NCBI RefSeq assembly: GCF_042655305.1
Contig: NZ_JBHSLR010000009.1
Direction: 5' to 3' (one strand)
Origin: Arcanobacterium_A bovis
GTDB lineage: Bacteria; Actinomycetota; Actinomycetes; Actinomycetales; Actinomycetaceae
Length of the DNA stretch: 64,000 nucleotides
Notes under the pieces: generated by a model
What the model was told of the DNA's origin: nothing
Seen by the model: the letters and a program-made list of their open reading frames with translations, nothing else
Database searches by the model: none
Position numbers and translations under genes: made by a program
Shown here: positions 53,381-63,216 of the stretch, one piece after another
Position numbering within the stretch: position 1 is the stretch's first letter
Layout of the letters: each line of letters opens with the position of its first letter

Positions 53381-54097
53381 ATGACTAATCTCAAAGCAGT
53401 ACTCTTTGATCTTGACGGCACTCTCACCGATTCGGCTCCACTGATCTGCAATGCCTTGCACGCGACAATGCTTGAGAAAGCGGGATTGGATATGCCGCCT
53501 CAGTCGTTTATGCCCTGTGTAGGGCCGCCATTGCATCAGTCATTTGCGCGTATGGGAGTGGCTGAAGAACAGATTGAGGATTACATCGGCGATTACCGCA
53601 CTCGCTACTTGCAGGTGATGGATCAGACGCCGCTATTTGCCGGCATTGATCGAACGCTTAAAGTGTTAAAGGAAAAGCTGGATGTGCCCTTGCTTGTAGC
53701 TACTTCGAAGCTGACGCATCTGGCACAAGAAGTGTGCGATAACTTAGGAATTTCGCCGATTTTTGACCGTGTGTGCGGCGCAAATACCGACACGATGCAC
53801 AGCTCGAAGGCTCTCGTTGTGGCTGATGCTTTGCAATATTTGTACGACGCCGGTGTGCTCGCGCAAGCTCCGAACGCTCACGCAACCCCACAAGCGCCCG
53901 ATAAAGAAGCCGATTTCCGCGATGACGTGGTGATGGTGGGTGATCGCATTTTCGACATCGAAGGCGCGGGCGCACACAATATTCGCACTGTTTTAGTTCA
54001 ATGGGGTGGCGCGCCAAAGAGTGAACACGACTTGGCCTGGGCAACTGTAGCTTCACAAGAAGAACTAGTTGGGGTGCTTTGTTCTCTCAAGGGATGA
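53381..54097 (+). CDS. HAD hydrolase, phosphoglycolate phosphatase-like
   Basis: A 238-residue haloacid dehalogenase-fold phosphatase. Motif I is LFDLDGTLTDSAPL (nucleophile in DLDGT), motif II lies in VATSKLTHLAQEV, and motif IV is MVGDRIFDIEGAGAHNI. The small helical cap after motif I marks the Gph/PGP subgroup. A 30-residue insertion (LAQAPNAHATPQAPDKEADF) precedes motif IV. The stop codon lies inside a long hairpin. Confidence 0.85.
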   Translation: MTNLKAVLFDLDGTLTDSAPLICNALHATMLEKAGLDMPPQSFMPCVGPPLHQSFARMGVAEEQIEDYIGDYRTRYLQVMDQTPLFAGIDRTLKVLKEKLDVPLLVATSKLTHLAQEVCDNLGISPIFDRVCGANTDTMHSSKALVVADALQYLYDAGVLAQAPNAHATPQAPDKEADFRDDVVMVGDRIFDIEGAGAHNIRTVLVQWGGAPKSEHDLAWATVASQEELVGVLCSLKG

Positions 54098-54112
54098 GAG
54101 AACAAAGCACCC
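54070..54112. terminator. 19-bp hairpin across the HAD gene stop codon
   Basis: 54070-54088 and 54094-54112 pair perfectly over 19 bp around the loop AGGGA. It covers the last codons and stop of the HAD gene and lies between convergent genes. Neither strand has a U-tract after it. Confidence 0.65.
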
Positions 54113-54144
54113 CACGCTAACCATTACAGATTTAACAGTATTGC

Positions 54145-55938
54145 TCAGTCGGATGTGTTGAACTGTGACTGGTAGAGATCGTAATAGTACCCACGCCGAT
54201 CCATGAGAGATTGATGGGTTCCTTGCTCTACCACATCACCTTCAACCATCACAATAATAACGTCCGCTTCTCTAATCGTGGAGAGTCGATGAGCGATGAC
54301 GAACGAGGTTCTTCCGGTCCGCAAATGGTTCATTGCTCGCTGTACCAGCATTTCGGTACGGGTATCGACTGATGAAGTGGCTTCGTCGAGAATCAAGATT
54401 TCCGGATCGGAAATGTACGCACGTGCGATAGTGATGAGCTGTTTCTCGCCAACCGATAGACCGCCGTCTTCGTCGTCTACCGCAGTATCGTACCCCTCGG
54501 GAAGTTGCCGGATAAGTCTATCAACGCCAGTGGCCTTAGCAGCTTCGACTATCTCTTCTCGAGTAGCACCCGCGCGACCATAGCCGATATTTTCGGCAAT
54601 TGTGCCTTCAAATAACCAAGTGTCTTGCAAAACCATTCCGATTTTCGAACGCAGGGAATCTTTGGAGAAATTGGTGATGGGCACGCCGTCAATCTTGATA
54701 CTTCCAGAGCTCACGTCATAGAAGCGCATGAGTAGATTGACGAGAGTTGTCTTTCCCGCTCCAGTTGGACCCACAATTGCCACTTGCTGCCCGCGTTGAA
54801 CCTCGAGGTTGAGATGAGTGATAACTGTTCGATCAGGAGTGTACCCAAACGACACATTTTCAAAGCTCAATGTACCTGCGCTACCTTCGGCACTAGGCGG
54901 AATCTCGGCAGTGGTATCCGGAGCCATCTCCTCAGAATCGAGAAAATCGAATACTCGCTCTGCGCTCGCAGCACCAGATTGAATGAGATTTGCCGTGGAG
55001 GCCAGTGTGCCGATCGGATGATTGAGTTGGCGCGAATATTGAATAAATGCCTGAATTGCCCCAATGGTCAATGCGCCGCTCAGTACTTGGAGAGCGCCAG
55101 CAACCGCCACAACCACGAAAGAAATATTGGCAACAAACGACATGATCGGTTGCATCATTTGCGAATAGAACTGCCCTTTGAAACCTGCTGTGAAAAGCTC
55201 TTGATTTGCGCGATCAAAAGAACTTGTGCGCATGGCTTGCATATTGTACAAAGCAACAATTTCGTGGCCAGTAAATGACTCCTCGACGATTGACGATACC
55301 TCACCCGTCTTTTGCCACTGTGCTTTGAACTGCGGTTTCGAGGCTTTAAGTACCTTGACCATTGCCAGCATGCCGAAGGGGAATGCCAGCACCGACAGTA
55401 GCGCGAGCCACCACGAAATCCACACCATCATGCCAACGATCCCAATAACCATGTAAAGGGAAGAAATAACTTGGCTGAAAGTCTGCATCAAGGTCTGGTT
55501 GATATTGTCGATGTCATTGGTAACGCGCGAGAGAAGATCGCCACGCTGATGCTGATCCACATACGACAATGGGAGCTTGTCGATCTTTTGTTGAGCTGTT
55601 TTACGCAGGTTAAAGCCCAAATCTTGCACGACGATCCGGATGATAAATCCGGCTACGAACGAGGCGAGGGCATAGATAACATACAAGGCGACGACGAAGA
55701 GTAACACCCGTGCTAAATGCCTAAAATCGACGCCGGAGCTCGCCATACCTTCGACGATAACGTTGGTGGCATCACCAAGGAACTTTGGCGCTGCTACCGA
55801 AGCGGCCGTGGCGAGGAGCGTCAAAAGCATGATAAGTACGATCTGCCCGCGAGCAGGTTTCAAAAGACGAGCAAGCCGCTTCAATGAGCCTTTAGTATCG
55901 CGAGAAGTAGCAGTGGGATCTACACCTGGACCGTTCAT
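54145..55938 (-). CDS. ABC exporter half-transporter, active nucleotide site
   Basis: A 597-residue fusion of a six-helix membrane domain and an ATPase domain. Walker A is IVGPTGAGKTTLVNLL, the signature is LSVGEKQLITIARA, Walker B is ILILDEATSSVD with catalytic Glu E519. It overlaps the second ABC gene by 4 bp and the pair should form a heterodimeric exporter of the multidrug/lipid type; substrate unknown. It is second in transcription. Confidence 0.9.
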   Translation of the reverse strand: MNGPGVDPTATSRDTKGSLKRLARLLKPARGQIVLIMLLTLLATAASVAAPKFLGDATNVIVEGMASSGVDFRHLARVLLFVVALYVIYALASFVAGFIIRIVVQDLGFNLRKTAQQKIDKLPLSYVDQHQRGDLLSRVTNDIDNINQTLMQTFSQVISSLYMVIGIVGMMVWISWWLALLSVLAFPFGMLAMVKVLKASKPQFKAQWQKTGEVSSIVEESFTGHEIVALYNMQAMRTSSFDRANQELFTAGFKGQFYSQMMQPIMSFVANISFVVVAVAGALQVLSGALTIGAIQAFIQYSRQLNHPIGTLASTANLIQSGAASAERVFDFLDSEEMAPDTTAEIPPSAEGSAGTLSFENVSFGYTPDRTVITHLNLEVQRGQQVAIVGPTGAGKTTLVNLLMRFYDVSSGSIKIDGVPITNFSKDSLRSKIGMVLQDTWLFEGTIAENIGYGRAGATREEIVEAAKATGVDRLIRQLPEGYDTAVDDEDGGLSVGEKQLITIARAYISDPEILILDEATSSVDTRTEMLVQRAMNHLRTGRTSFVIAHRLSTIREADVIIVMVEGDVVEQGTHQSLMDRRGYYYDLYQSQFNTSD

Positions 55939-57707
55939 TTTGCCTCCTCGTCTGTGAGCTGTGATTGGACAATTTCTTGGTATGTTGCGCAGTGTTCTAA
56001 AAGCTCGGCATGAGTGCCACGGCCAACGATTTTTCCATTATCGAGAACGCAAATTTCATCGGCATTGCGAATAGTGGCAACACGCTGAGCCACAATCAAA
56101 ACTGCCACATCTGTTAATGTGTGCCGCAGCGCCGCACGCAAGCGGGCATCAGTAGCGTAATCTAGCGCCGAGAAAGAATCGTCGAAAATCAACAAATCGG
56201 CGTCGTGATGCCCAGCAGAATCAGGCAAACACCGATACAGCGCTCGGGCAATTGTGAGGCGTTGGCGTTGCCCACCCGAAAAATTCTTTCCGCCAGATTC
56301 GACCTTTGCCTCGATCTGACCATCGAGATCTGATACGAATTCCCAAGCTTGGGCGAGCTCCAAGGCTCGCTGAACGCGGTCGACGTCGTACGAAACCTCA
56401 CTTCCCACGGTACCTGCAACGTTTTCTCCCACGGTGCCAGAAAAAAGAAAAGCTCGTTGGGCCACAATAGCGATCTTCGAGCGAAGACTGTGTAAGTCGA
56501 CCTCGCTCACTGGCACACCACTGGCCGTAACGCTTCCGGTGCTCACGTCGATCAAACGAGGGAATAGGCGAATCAAAGACGTCTTACCAGAGCCAGTGGA
56601 ACCGATCAAAGCTACGGTTTTGCCCTGCTCTAGCGTCATATTGATACCGCTGAGCACCGGCTCTTCGGCACCAGGGAAGCGCAATGAGGCATCATTTAGC
56701 TCGAATACTAGGGGAGAAGCCGGAAGCTCGCGGGGATTGTCTGGATTGACGATAGTTGATTTTTGCGTGCGGACTTGCGCGATACGCTTCGCAGAGATTT
56801 CTCCACGCGGATAGAACATTGCCATCATGCCCGACATCATCACCGACATTAGAATCATCATGAGATAGTTGATGTAAGCCGTGAGCGCACCGATATTGAG
56901 ATCGCCTACGCTCACGCGCTGCCCGCCGAACCAGATCACGGCGCATGAGGATAGGCCAACGATTAAGAATGCTGTTGGGAGCATAAAAGCCCAGAGCCAG
57001 CCGATTTGGAGCCAGACGGCCCGCAATTCTTCGTTCGCGACGTCGAACTTCTCAGCTTCAGTTTTTTGACGCACAAAAGCGCGGATAACGCGTACGCCTG
57101 CCAATTGCTCACGTAGGAGCGTGTTGATGCGGTCCACTCGTGTCTGTTGCGTTTGGTATCGCGGTGTGAGCAGAGCCATCGTTACCCCAATGAGTAGGGC
57201 GAGTGTGGGCACAATAATGAGGAGCAGTTTGGACAAACCGGCGTCTTGCTCCAGTGCCATGATGATGCCGCCGATTCCCATAATTGGAGCCGTGATCATG
57301 ATGGTGAAAGTCAAAAGCACCACCATTTGCATCTGAGTGATGTCGTTGGTAACGCGCGTGATGAGTGTGGGCGCACCGAACTTATGCTGGTCTACTGCCG
57401 AAAAATTTTGTACGTGTCGGAAGGTAGTGGCGCGCAGATCTCGTCCAAACTCCATTGCTAGCTTCGAGCCGAAGTAGATCGCCAGAACCATAAAAGATAT
57501 TTGTACAAGGGAGATGCCGAGCATCAACAATCCACGCGAGTAAATAATATTGCGATCGTTGGCCAAAATGCCATGATCAATGATTTGCGCGTTGAGGGAG
57601 GGGAGCCACAACGAGAGGATCACTTGACCCAGCTGAAATACGATCAGAGCAAGAATGTAGAGCTTCTTTGAGCGTAAAAACTCCCATGCAGTTCGAAATA
57701 GTTCCAT
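55935..57707 (-). CDS. ABC exporter half-transporter, degenerate nucleotide site
   Basis: A 590-residue half-transporter with an N-terminal six-helix domain and an ATPase domain. Walker A is LIGSTGSGKTSLIRLF, the signature is NFSGGQRQRLTIARAL and Walker B is LLIFDDSFSALD. The catalytic Glu position after Walker B is Asp (D510), the substitution that marks the degenerate site in heterodimeric exporters such as TM287/288 and BmrCD. It is the first gene of the pair. A 30-residue stretch from about 312 to 345 (REISAKRIAQVRTQKST region) links the two domains. Confidence 0.9.
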   Translation of the reverse strand: MELFRTAWEFLRSKKLYILALIVFQLGQVILSLWLPSLNAQIIDHGILANDRNIIYSRGLLMLGISLVQISFMVLAIYFGSKLAMEFGRDLRATTFRHVQNFSAVDQHKFGAPTLITRVTNDITQMQMVVLLTFTIMITAPIMGIGGIIMALEQDAGLSKLLLIIVPTLALLIGVTMALLTPRYQTQQTRVDRINTLLREQLAGVRVIRAFVRQKTEAEKFDVANEELRAVWLQIGWLWAFMLPTAFLIVGLSSCAVIWFGGQRVSVGDLNIGALTAYINYLMMILMSVMMSGMMAMFYPRGEISAKRIAQVRTQKSTIVNPDNPRELPASPLVFELNDASLRFPGAEEPVLSGINMTLEQGKTVALIGSTGSGKTSLIRLFPRLIDVSTGSVTASGVPVSEVDLHSLRSKIAIVAQRAFLFSGTVGENVAGTVGSEVSYDVDRVQRALELAQAWEFVSDLDGQIEAKVESGGKNFSGGQRQRLTIARALYRCLPDSAGHHDADLLIFDDSFSALDYATDARLRAALRHTLTDVAVLIVAQRVATIRNADEICVLDNGKIVGRGTHAELLEHCATYQEIVQSQLTDEEAK

Positions 57708-57828
57708 ATTGCCTCAGATTTTCTCACGGTAGTTCATTACTTAATTAACTAATAACTAATGACTCAGCCTACGCCAGTTCTCGATAAGCCATATTTGCCA
57801 GCTCTACTTTGTAATAAAGACAATAGAA

Positions 57829-57873
57829 AACTGGTGTGGGGTGGGATTCTCATTATCCCAACCCACACCAGTT
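57829..57873 (-). terminator. Hairpin ending aceE transcription
   Basis: 57829-57847 and 57855-57873 pair over 19 bp with one G:A mismatch around a 7-base loop. On the minus strand it is followed by a U-rich stretch (TTCTATTGTCTTTATT). It separates aceE from the ABC exporter genes. Confidence 0.75.
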
Positions 57874-57928
57874 CAGTATGAGCATCATGTGTGCAGTATG
57901 TTTCTGCACCCAGATCTAATCACGAAGC

Positions 57929-60682
57929 TTAGGCAACTTCGTTCGGATCAGATACGCCAGATTCGCCAGCGTTCGGATTGAACAGATCATACTTGTCGAT
58001 TGCTTGCTTCACGAGCGAGCGGTCAATCTTGCCTTGATCTGCCAATGCTTGCAAAGCACGAACAACCATCGAAGCTGCATCAATCTTGAAGTGCCGGCGT
58101 GCCGCTGCGCGGGTATCCGAAACGCCGAAGCCATTGGCGCCAAGCACGTAGTAATCGCCTGGAATCCATGGACGGATTGCGTCTTGGTTCTGCTTTTCGA
58201 AATCAGAGGTCGCGATGAATGGTCCCTCTTCATTCTTCAAACGGCTGGTGAGCCATGCTTCGCGTGGCTCTTCCTCTGGATGCAAGAAGTTGTGCTCATC
58301 GGTAGCAAGACCCTCTTTACGAAGCTCGTACCACGAAGTAACCGACCATACTGCTGCCGAGATACCCCAGTCGTTGCGGAGCATATCGCGAGCTTCGCGA
58401 GCCCATGGAACGCCCACACCTGAAGCGAGCAGTTGAACCTTGTGTCCGTCGCCTTCAGCGGCATCAACCTGGTAAATACCCTTGATGATGCCCTCAACGT
58501 CGACGTTCTCTGGCTCGGCCGGCTGCTGGATTGGCTCGTTGTAAACGGTCAGGTAGTACATAACGTCCTGATCGCGGCCATCCGACCCATCTCCGTACAT
58601 GCGCACGATGCCATCGCGCACAATGTGGCGGATTTCGTATGCGTAAGCGGGATCGTATTGCACGATGGCTGGGTTCGTTGAGGCGAGCACGTGGGAGTGT
58701 CCGTCGAGGTGCTGTAAGCCTTCGCCCGTAAGGGTGGTGCGGCCAGCGGTTGCACCCATAATGAATCCGCGTGCCATTTGATCGGCTGCGTGCCAGAACT
58801 GATCACCCGTGCGCTGGAAACCGAACATCGAATAGAAGATGTAAATTGGCACCATTGGCACGCCGTGTGTGGCATAAGAGGTTCCCACTGCGGTGAAGGC
58901 GGCATTGGAGCCAGCTTCGGTAATACCGGTGTGGAGAATCTGACCCTTTTCCGATTCCTTGTACGAAAGCAAGAGATCCGAATCAACAGCCGTGTAATGC
59001 TGACCGTGCACATTGAAGATCTTCGCGGTAGGGAAGAGTGCGTCCAAACCGAAGGTACGTGCTTCGTCTGGGATGATCGGCACGATACGGTGACCAAATT
59101 CCTTGTCACGGATGAGATCCTTCATCAAGCGCACAAAGCCCATCGTGGAAGCGACCTTCTGCTTGCCTGATCCGCCCTTGAGTACGTCGTAGACTTTGTC
59201 GTTTGGAAGTGCGATGCCCTGTTCGACGACGCGGCGCTCTGGCAAGTATCCGCCGAGCTCACGACGACGATCGAGCATGTACTCAAGCGCGGGCGCGTTT
59301 GGCTCAGGCTTGTAGTACGGCGCGCTGTAAGGATCTTCGAGCTGCTCATCGGTGAAATCAAGATGAAGCGTATCGCGCAACAGCTTGAGATCGTCAGAGT
59401 TTAGCTTCTTCATCTGGTGGGTGGAGTTACGGCCTGCGAAATTAGATCCGAGCGAGTAACCCTTCACCGTATGAGCCAAGATCACCGTTGGCTGATCCTT
59501 GTGATCAACAGCCGCCTTGTAAGCAGCGTAGACCTTGCGGTAATCGTGACCTCCGCGCTTCATTGCGAAGATCTTCTCATCGGACCAATCAGCCACCATA
59601 GCCTTGGTGCGTGGATCGCGGCCGAAGAAGTGCTCGCGGATGTAACCGCCGTCGTTGGCCTTGAACGTCTGGTAATCGCCGTCCAAGGTGTTGTTCATAA
59701 TATTGACGAGCGCACGGTCTTTGTCAGCGTGTAGGAGTTCGTCCCATTCACGACCCCAGATGACCTTGATAACGTTCCAGCCGGCGCCGCGGAAGGAGGC
59801 TTCAAGCTCCTGAATGATCTGGCCATTGCCGCGTACCGGACCGTCAAGGCGCTGGAGGTTACAGTTAATGACGAAGGTTAGGTTGTCAAGATTTTGTCCT
59901 GCCGCAAGATGGAGAAGGCCGCGCGACTCGACTTCGTCCATTTCGCCGTCGCCCATAAACGCCCAGACATGCTGCTGGGAGGTGTCCTTCAAACCGCGAT
60001 CGTGGAGGTAGCGGTTGTACCATGCCTGATAGATTGCCGAGATTGGACCCAGACCGAGCGATACGGTTGGGAACTCCCAGAAATCAGGAAGTTGGCGTGG
60101 ATGCGGATAAGAAGGCAGACCTTTGCCACCAGATTTACGTGACACCTGCTGGCGGAAAGAATCAAGATCAGCTTCGGTGAGACGACCTTCAAGGAATGCG
60201 CGGGCGTAGTTTCCCGGCGAGGAATGACCTTGGAAGAATACTTGGTCGCCACCGCCAGGGGAGTTCTTGCCACGGAAGAACCAGTTGTGTCCTACTTCGT
60301 ACAGGGTCGCTTGTGCAGCGAACGAGGAAATATGCCCACCTACGGCAATTCCTGAGCGCTGTGCGCGGGTCACTTGAACTGCGGCATTCCAACGAACCCA
60401 GCGGCGGAATTCGCGTTCGAGTTTTTCGTCGCCTGGATAGAACGGCTCATCATCGATGCCAATGGTGTTCACGTATGGCGTTACGAGGTTACCTGGCAAT
60501 CGAACGCCCCGTTCGCGGGCGCGTCGTTCCATTGCCATCAACAAGTAACGAGCACGAGCGTCTCCCTGAGCGTCAATAAGTCCGTCGATGGACTCAAGCC
60601 ACTCTTGCGTTTCTTCTCGATCGACGTCCGGAACCTGACTGAGCAGACCATTGATCAACGGACGAATAGGAACTTGACTCAC
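57929..60682 (-). CDS. aceE: Pyruvate dehydrogenase E1 component, homodimeric type
   Basis: E1 decarboxylates pyruvate with thiamine diphosphate and hands the acetyl group to E2. The 917-residue length and sequence are of the homodimeric (E. coli AceE) type: GHISSFAAQATLYEVGHNWFFRG, the ThDP-binding GDGEMDEVESRG, HTVKGYSLG, and the C-terminal domain with YIFYSMFGFQRTGDQ and RTTLTGEGLQHLDGHSH. The start is GTG 60682, with GGGAG 6 bases upstream. E2 and E3 genes are not in the window. DUF3052 is divergent upstream, a common actinobacterial arrangement. Confidence 0.97.
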   Translation of the reverse strand: MSQVPIRPLINGLLSQVPDVDREETQEWLESIDGLIDAQGDARARYLLMAMERRARERGVRLPGNLVTPYVNTIGIDDEPFYPGDEKLEREFRRWVRWNAAVQVTRAQRSGIAVGGHISSFAAQATLYEVGHNWFFRGKNSPGGGDQVFFQGHSSPGNYARAFLEGRLTEADLDSFRQQVSRKSGGKGLPSYPHPRQLPDFWEFPTVSLGLGPISAIYQAWYNRYLHDRGLKDTSQQHVWAFMGDGEMDEVESRGLLHLAAGQNLDNLTFVINCNLQRLDGPVRGNGQIIQELEASFRGAGWNVIKVIWGREWDELLHADKDRALVNIMNNTLDGDYQTFKANDGGYIREHFFGRDPRTKAMVADWSDEKIFAMKRGGHDYRKVYAAYKAAVDHKDQPTVILAHTVKGYSLGSNFAGRNSTHQMKKLNSDDLKLLRDTLHLDFTDEQLEDPYSAPYYKPEPNAPALEYMLDRRRELGGYLPERRVVEQGIALPNDKVYDVLKGGSGKQKVASTMGFVRLMKDLIRDKEFGHRIVPIIPDEARTFGLDALFPTAKIFNVHGQHYTAVDSDLLLSYKESEKGQILHTGITEAGSNAAFTAVGTSYATHGVPMVPIYIFYSMFGFQRTGDQFWHAADQMARGFIMGATAGRTTLTGEGLQHLDGHSHVLASTNPAIVQYDPAYAYEIRHIVRDGIVRMYGDGSDGRDQDVMYYLTVYNEPIQQPAEPENVDVEGIIKGIYQVDAAEGDGHKVQLLASGVGVPWAREARDMLRNDWGISAAVWSVTSWYELRKEGLATDEHNFLHPEEEPREAWLTSRLKNEEGPFIATSDFEKQNQDAIRPWIPGDYYVLGANGFGVSDTRAAARRHFKIDAASMVVRALQALADQGKIDRSLVKQAIDKYDLFNPNAGESGVSDPNEVA

Positions 60683-60952
60683 GTTGTCTCCCTTAAAATT
60701 GCTAATTATTGGGAGGTTGATGGAAGTCCCAGTGTATTTGTAGGCACGTCCTAACCTCTCCTTGTATATAAATGTACCGGATTTGGGTCAAAAGCCCTAC
60801 ATTCTTTGGGTATTTTTCAATGGGAGACGACTCACGTTTTTATAGCCGAGAAATTTCCTCTTATAAAGTGCTGTGAAAACAACGAGACTTTACAATATTT
60901 CGTGATGTAACTTATAAGAGTTGCATAGAGCGTCTTGAAAGGACGGTTACGA

Positions 60953-61363
60953 GTGTCCGGCACAACTACCGGTGAAAAATTAGGTTTTAAGTTAGGCGAC
61001 GTTGTACAGGAATTTGGTTACGACGACGACGTCGATTTCGATTTGCGCGAATCTATCGAAACTATGACCGGACAACAGCTTGAAGATGAGGACTATCGCG
61101 GAGCCGCTGACGCGGTTGTTGCATGGTGGCGTTCTGATGATGGGAATGTTGATGATCTCACCGACTACCTTGTGGATTGTGCGGCGTCGCTCGACTCTGG
61201 TTCGGGAGCGATTTGGTGTCTTGTTCCGGTAGTATCCTCTGCGTTTCATGTGGCGACGGCGGACGTGGCAGAAGCTGCTAAGACGGCGGGTTTGTCTGTG
61301 CCAAGCTCTGTAGCCCTCGGTGGAGACTGGACGGCGTATCGAATCGTTTCGCGCGGTCACTGA
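60953..61363 (+). CDS. DUF3052 family protein
   Basis: A 136-residue protein with the DUF3052 sequence: EKLGFKLGDVVQEFGYDDDVD, LRESIETMTGQQLEDEDYRGAADAVVAWWRSDDG and LTDYLVDCAASLDSGSGAIW. Function is unknown; in mycobacteria and relatives it also lies beside aceE. GTG 60953 is taken, since an in-frame TTG at 60935 sits on the likely GAAAGGACGG ribosome site. A 270-bp shared region separates it from aceE. Confidence 0.85.
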   Translation: MSGTTTGEKLGFKLGDVVQEFGYDDDVDFDLRESIETMTGQQLEDEDYRGAADAVVAWWRSDDGNVDDLTDYLVDCAASLDSGSGAIWCLVPVVSSAFHVATADVAEAAKTAGLSVPSSVALGGDWTAYRIVSRGH

Positions 61364-61449
61364 GTCTTATATTTATTCCGCTATTTGGCGCTGCGGCGTG
61401 TTTCGGCTGGTTGTCGAAATGCGCCGCTCGTCACGTTTTGGGAATGAAT

Positions 61450-61479
61450 TTGGAATCTGACGCGATTTCTGGATATGCT
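61450..61479 (+). promoter_or_regulatory. tRNA-Val promoter
   Basis: TTGGAA (61450-61455), 18-bp spacer, TATGCT (61474-61479), just upstream of the tRNA 5' end. Confidence 0.65.
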
Positions 61480-61485
61480 TCTAAC

Positions 61486-61558
61486 GGACTCTTAGCTCAG
61501 TTGGTAGAGCACCTGGTTTACACCCAGGTTGTCATCGGTTCGAGTCCGGTAGGGTCCA
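61486..61558 (+). tRNA. tRNA-Val (anticodon TAC)
   Basis: Acceptor GGACTCT / AGGGTCC, D arm TAGCTCAGTTGGTAGAGC, anticodon stem CCTGG / CCAGG with loop TTTACAC (TAC), T arm CGGTTCGAGTCCG, discriminator A at 61558. CCA is not encoded. Confidence 0.95.
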
Positions 61559-61564
61559 CCGGGA

Positions 61565-61612
61565 AAGATTCCCTCTCGAAAGAATATAATTCGAGAGGGA
61601 ATCTTCGTTTTA
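61565..61612 (+). terminator. Terminator after tRNA-Val
   Basis: AAGATTCCCTCTCGAA (61565-61580) pairs perfectly over 16 bp with 61590-61605, loop of 9, then CGTTTTAT. Confidence 0.8.
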
Positions 61613-61762
61613 TTCCCACATTCGGTCGGGTCTTGGTTCCGAGACGTAAAAGATTTTTGCCAAACCTTACTTTTTCTTTGTAAAATCTTTGAGGAGTCAC
61701 AAAACATCTCAGGTGAATTACTTAAATTTTGAAGATCTGAGATATGTCGATGGGAAATATTT

Positions 61763-63202
61763 ATGGCTGACGCAATTGCTGCGTATTTTGGTTCGATTTC
61801 GGACTTTCTATACACGTACATCATTATTGCTTTGCTTCTGTGCGCAGGCGTCTACTTCACAGTTCGAACCCGCGCTGTGCAATTCAGTAATTTTGGAAAG
61901 ATGGTCAAAACCATCTTTTCTTCGCGTGAATCGCGTGATGGCGGTATTTCCTCTTTCCAGGCCTTCGCGATTGGTCTAGCATCTCGCGTTGGAACTGGAA
62001 ATATTGCTGGTGTTGCAATTGCGCTTGTACTGGGAGGTCCAGGTGCAGTTTTCTGGATGTGGGTTGTGGCGCTACTTGGCATGGCGACTGCTTTCGTCGA
62101 GGCCACGATGGCGCAACTTTTCAAAGTACGCTGGCATGATGGAACCTTCCGTGGAGGACCGGCATTCTATATTCAGCGCGGCCTTGGATCTCGTAAATGG
62201 GGCGTACTCTTCGCCGTCTTCCTCGTTTTTTCCTTCGGTATTTCTTATGAAATGGTGCAGGCTAATACAATTGCTGCAACCCTCAAAGATCATTACAGTG
62301 TGAGCCCTTGGATCACCGCTATCGTATTGCTGGTGCTCACCGGAGCAGTGGTATTTGGCGGACTCAAGCGAGTGGCAAAAGTTACTGAGTGGATGGCACC
62401 TATTATGGCAATTGTCTACATCGCTATCGCACTGGCAGTTATTGTGATGAACCTCGAGAATATTGTTCCGATTATGAAGTTGATCTTTGCCTCAGCTTTT
62501 GGCCTCGAGCAAGGTTTGGCAGGAACTGCCGGCGGTGTGGTGGCAGCGATGCTCAATGGTACACGCCGCGGTCTGTTCTCGAATGAAGCAGGTGAAGGCT
62601 CTGCTCCAAACGCTGCATCAACCGCGCAAGTGTCCCATCCGGTAAAACAGGGCTTCATCCAAGCAATGGGTGTTTTTGTTGACACGATTTTGGTGTGTTC
62701 TGCCACGGCATTCATCATTCTCAACTCCCTGGGAACGGTGTACAAACCAGGTGAAGAAACCTCACTTGATGGAGCGTCGCTGACTATTGCGGCAGCCACG
62801 TATGAGCTGGGCGAGTGGATCGTACCGATTATGGTGGTACTCATCCTCGTGTTCTGCTATTCCTCGATTATCGGTAACTTTGCCTATGCAGAAATCAATA
62901 TTGATTTCATGACGAATGGCAAGGCTTGGGGATCGAAAGTGCTCGGCGGCGTCGTCGTACTTTCAGTGGCGATTGGTTCGCTTTCCTCGCTCAACGCTGT
63001 ATGGAACTTTGCCGATATCACAATGGCAGGAATGGCGGTCATCAACTTGGTGGCGATTGTGCTTCTTGGTAAATGGGTATTTGGAGCTTTGCGCGATTTC
63101 CAAGCCGACCCTGAGAAACCCTTTGTGGCGACGAACAATCCACATATGCCTGGCGAACTGCCGTCGGATATTTGGGTTGAGCGTGAGAATGCCCAAGCAT
63201 AG
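61763..63202 (+). CDS. Alanine/glycine:cation symporter (AGCS family)
   Basis: A 479-residue secondary transporter that takes up alanine or glycine with sodium. It has about eleven helices and AGCS motifs: FQAFAIGLASRVGTGNIAGVA, GGPGAVFWMWVVALLGMAT, FRGGPAFYIQRGL, and RGLFSNEAGEGSAPNAA, the last being the sodium-site signature. The N-terminus begins MADAIAAYFGSISDF. It converges on the crcB pair with a 14-bp gap and no clear terminator. Confidence 0.93.
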   Translation: MADAIAAYFGSISDFLYTYIIIALLLCAGVYFTVRTRAVQFSNFGKMVKTIFSSRESRDGGISSFQAFAIGLASRVGTGNIAGVAIALVLGGPGAVFWMWVVALLGMATAFVEATMAQLFKVRWHDGTFRGGPAFYIQRGLGSRKWGVLFAVFLVFSFGISYEMVQANTIAATLKDHYSVSPWITAIVLLVLTGAVVFGGLKRVAKVTEWMAPIMAIVYIAIALAVIVMNLENIVPIMKLIFASAFGLEQGLAGTAGGVVAAMLNGTRRGLFSNEAGEGSAPNAASTAQVSHPVKQGFIQAMGVFVDTILVCSATAFIILNSLGTVYKPGEETSLDGASLTIAAATYELGEWIVPIMVVLILVFCYSSIIGNFAYAEINIDFMTNGKAWGSKVLGGVVVLSVAIGSLSSLNAVWNFADITMAGMAVINLVAIVLLGKWVFGALRDFQADPEKPFVATNNPHMPGELPSDIWVERENAQA

Positions 63203-63216
63203 GAGAGTTCCGGTAG

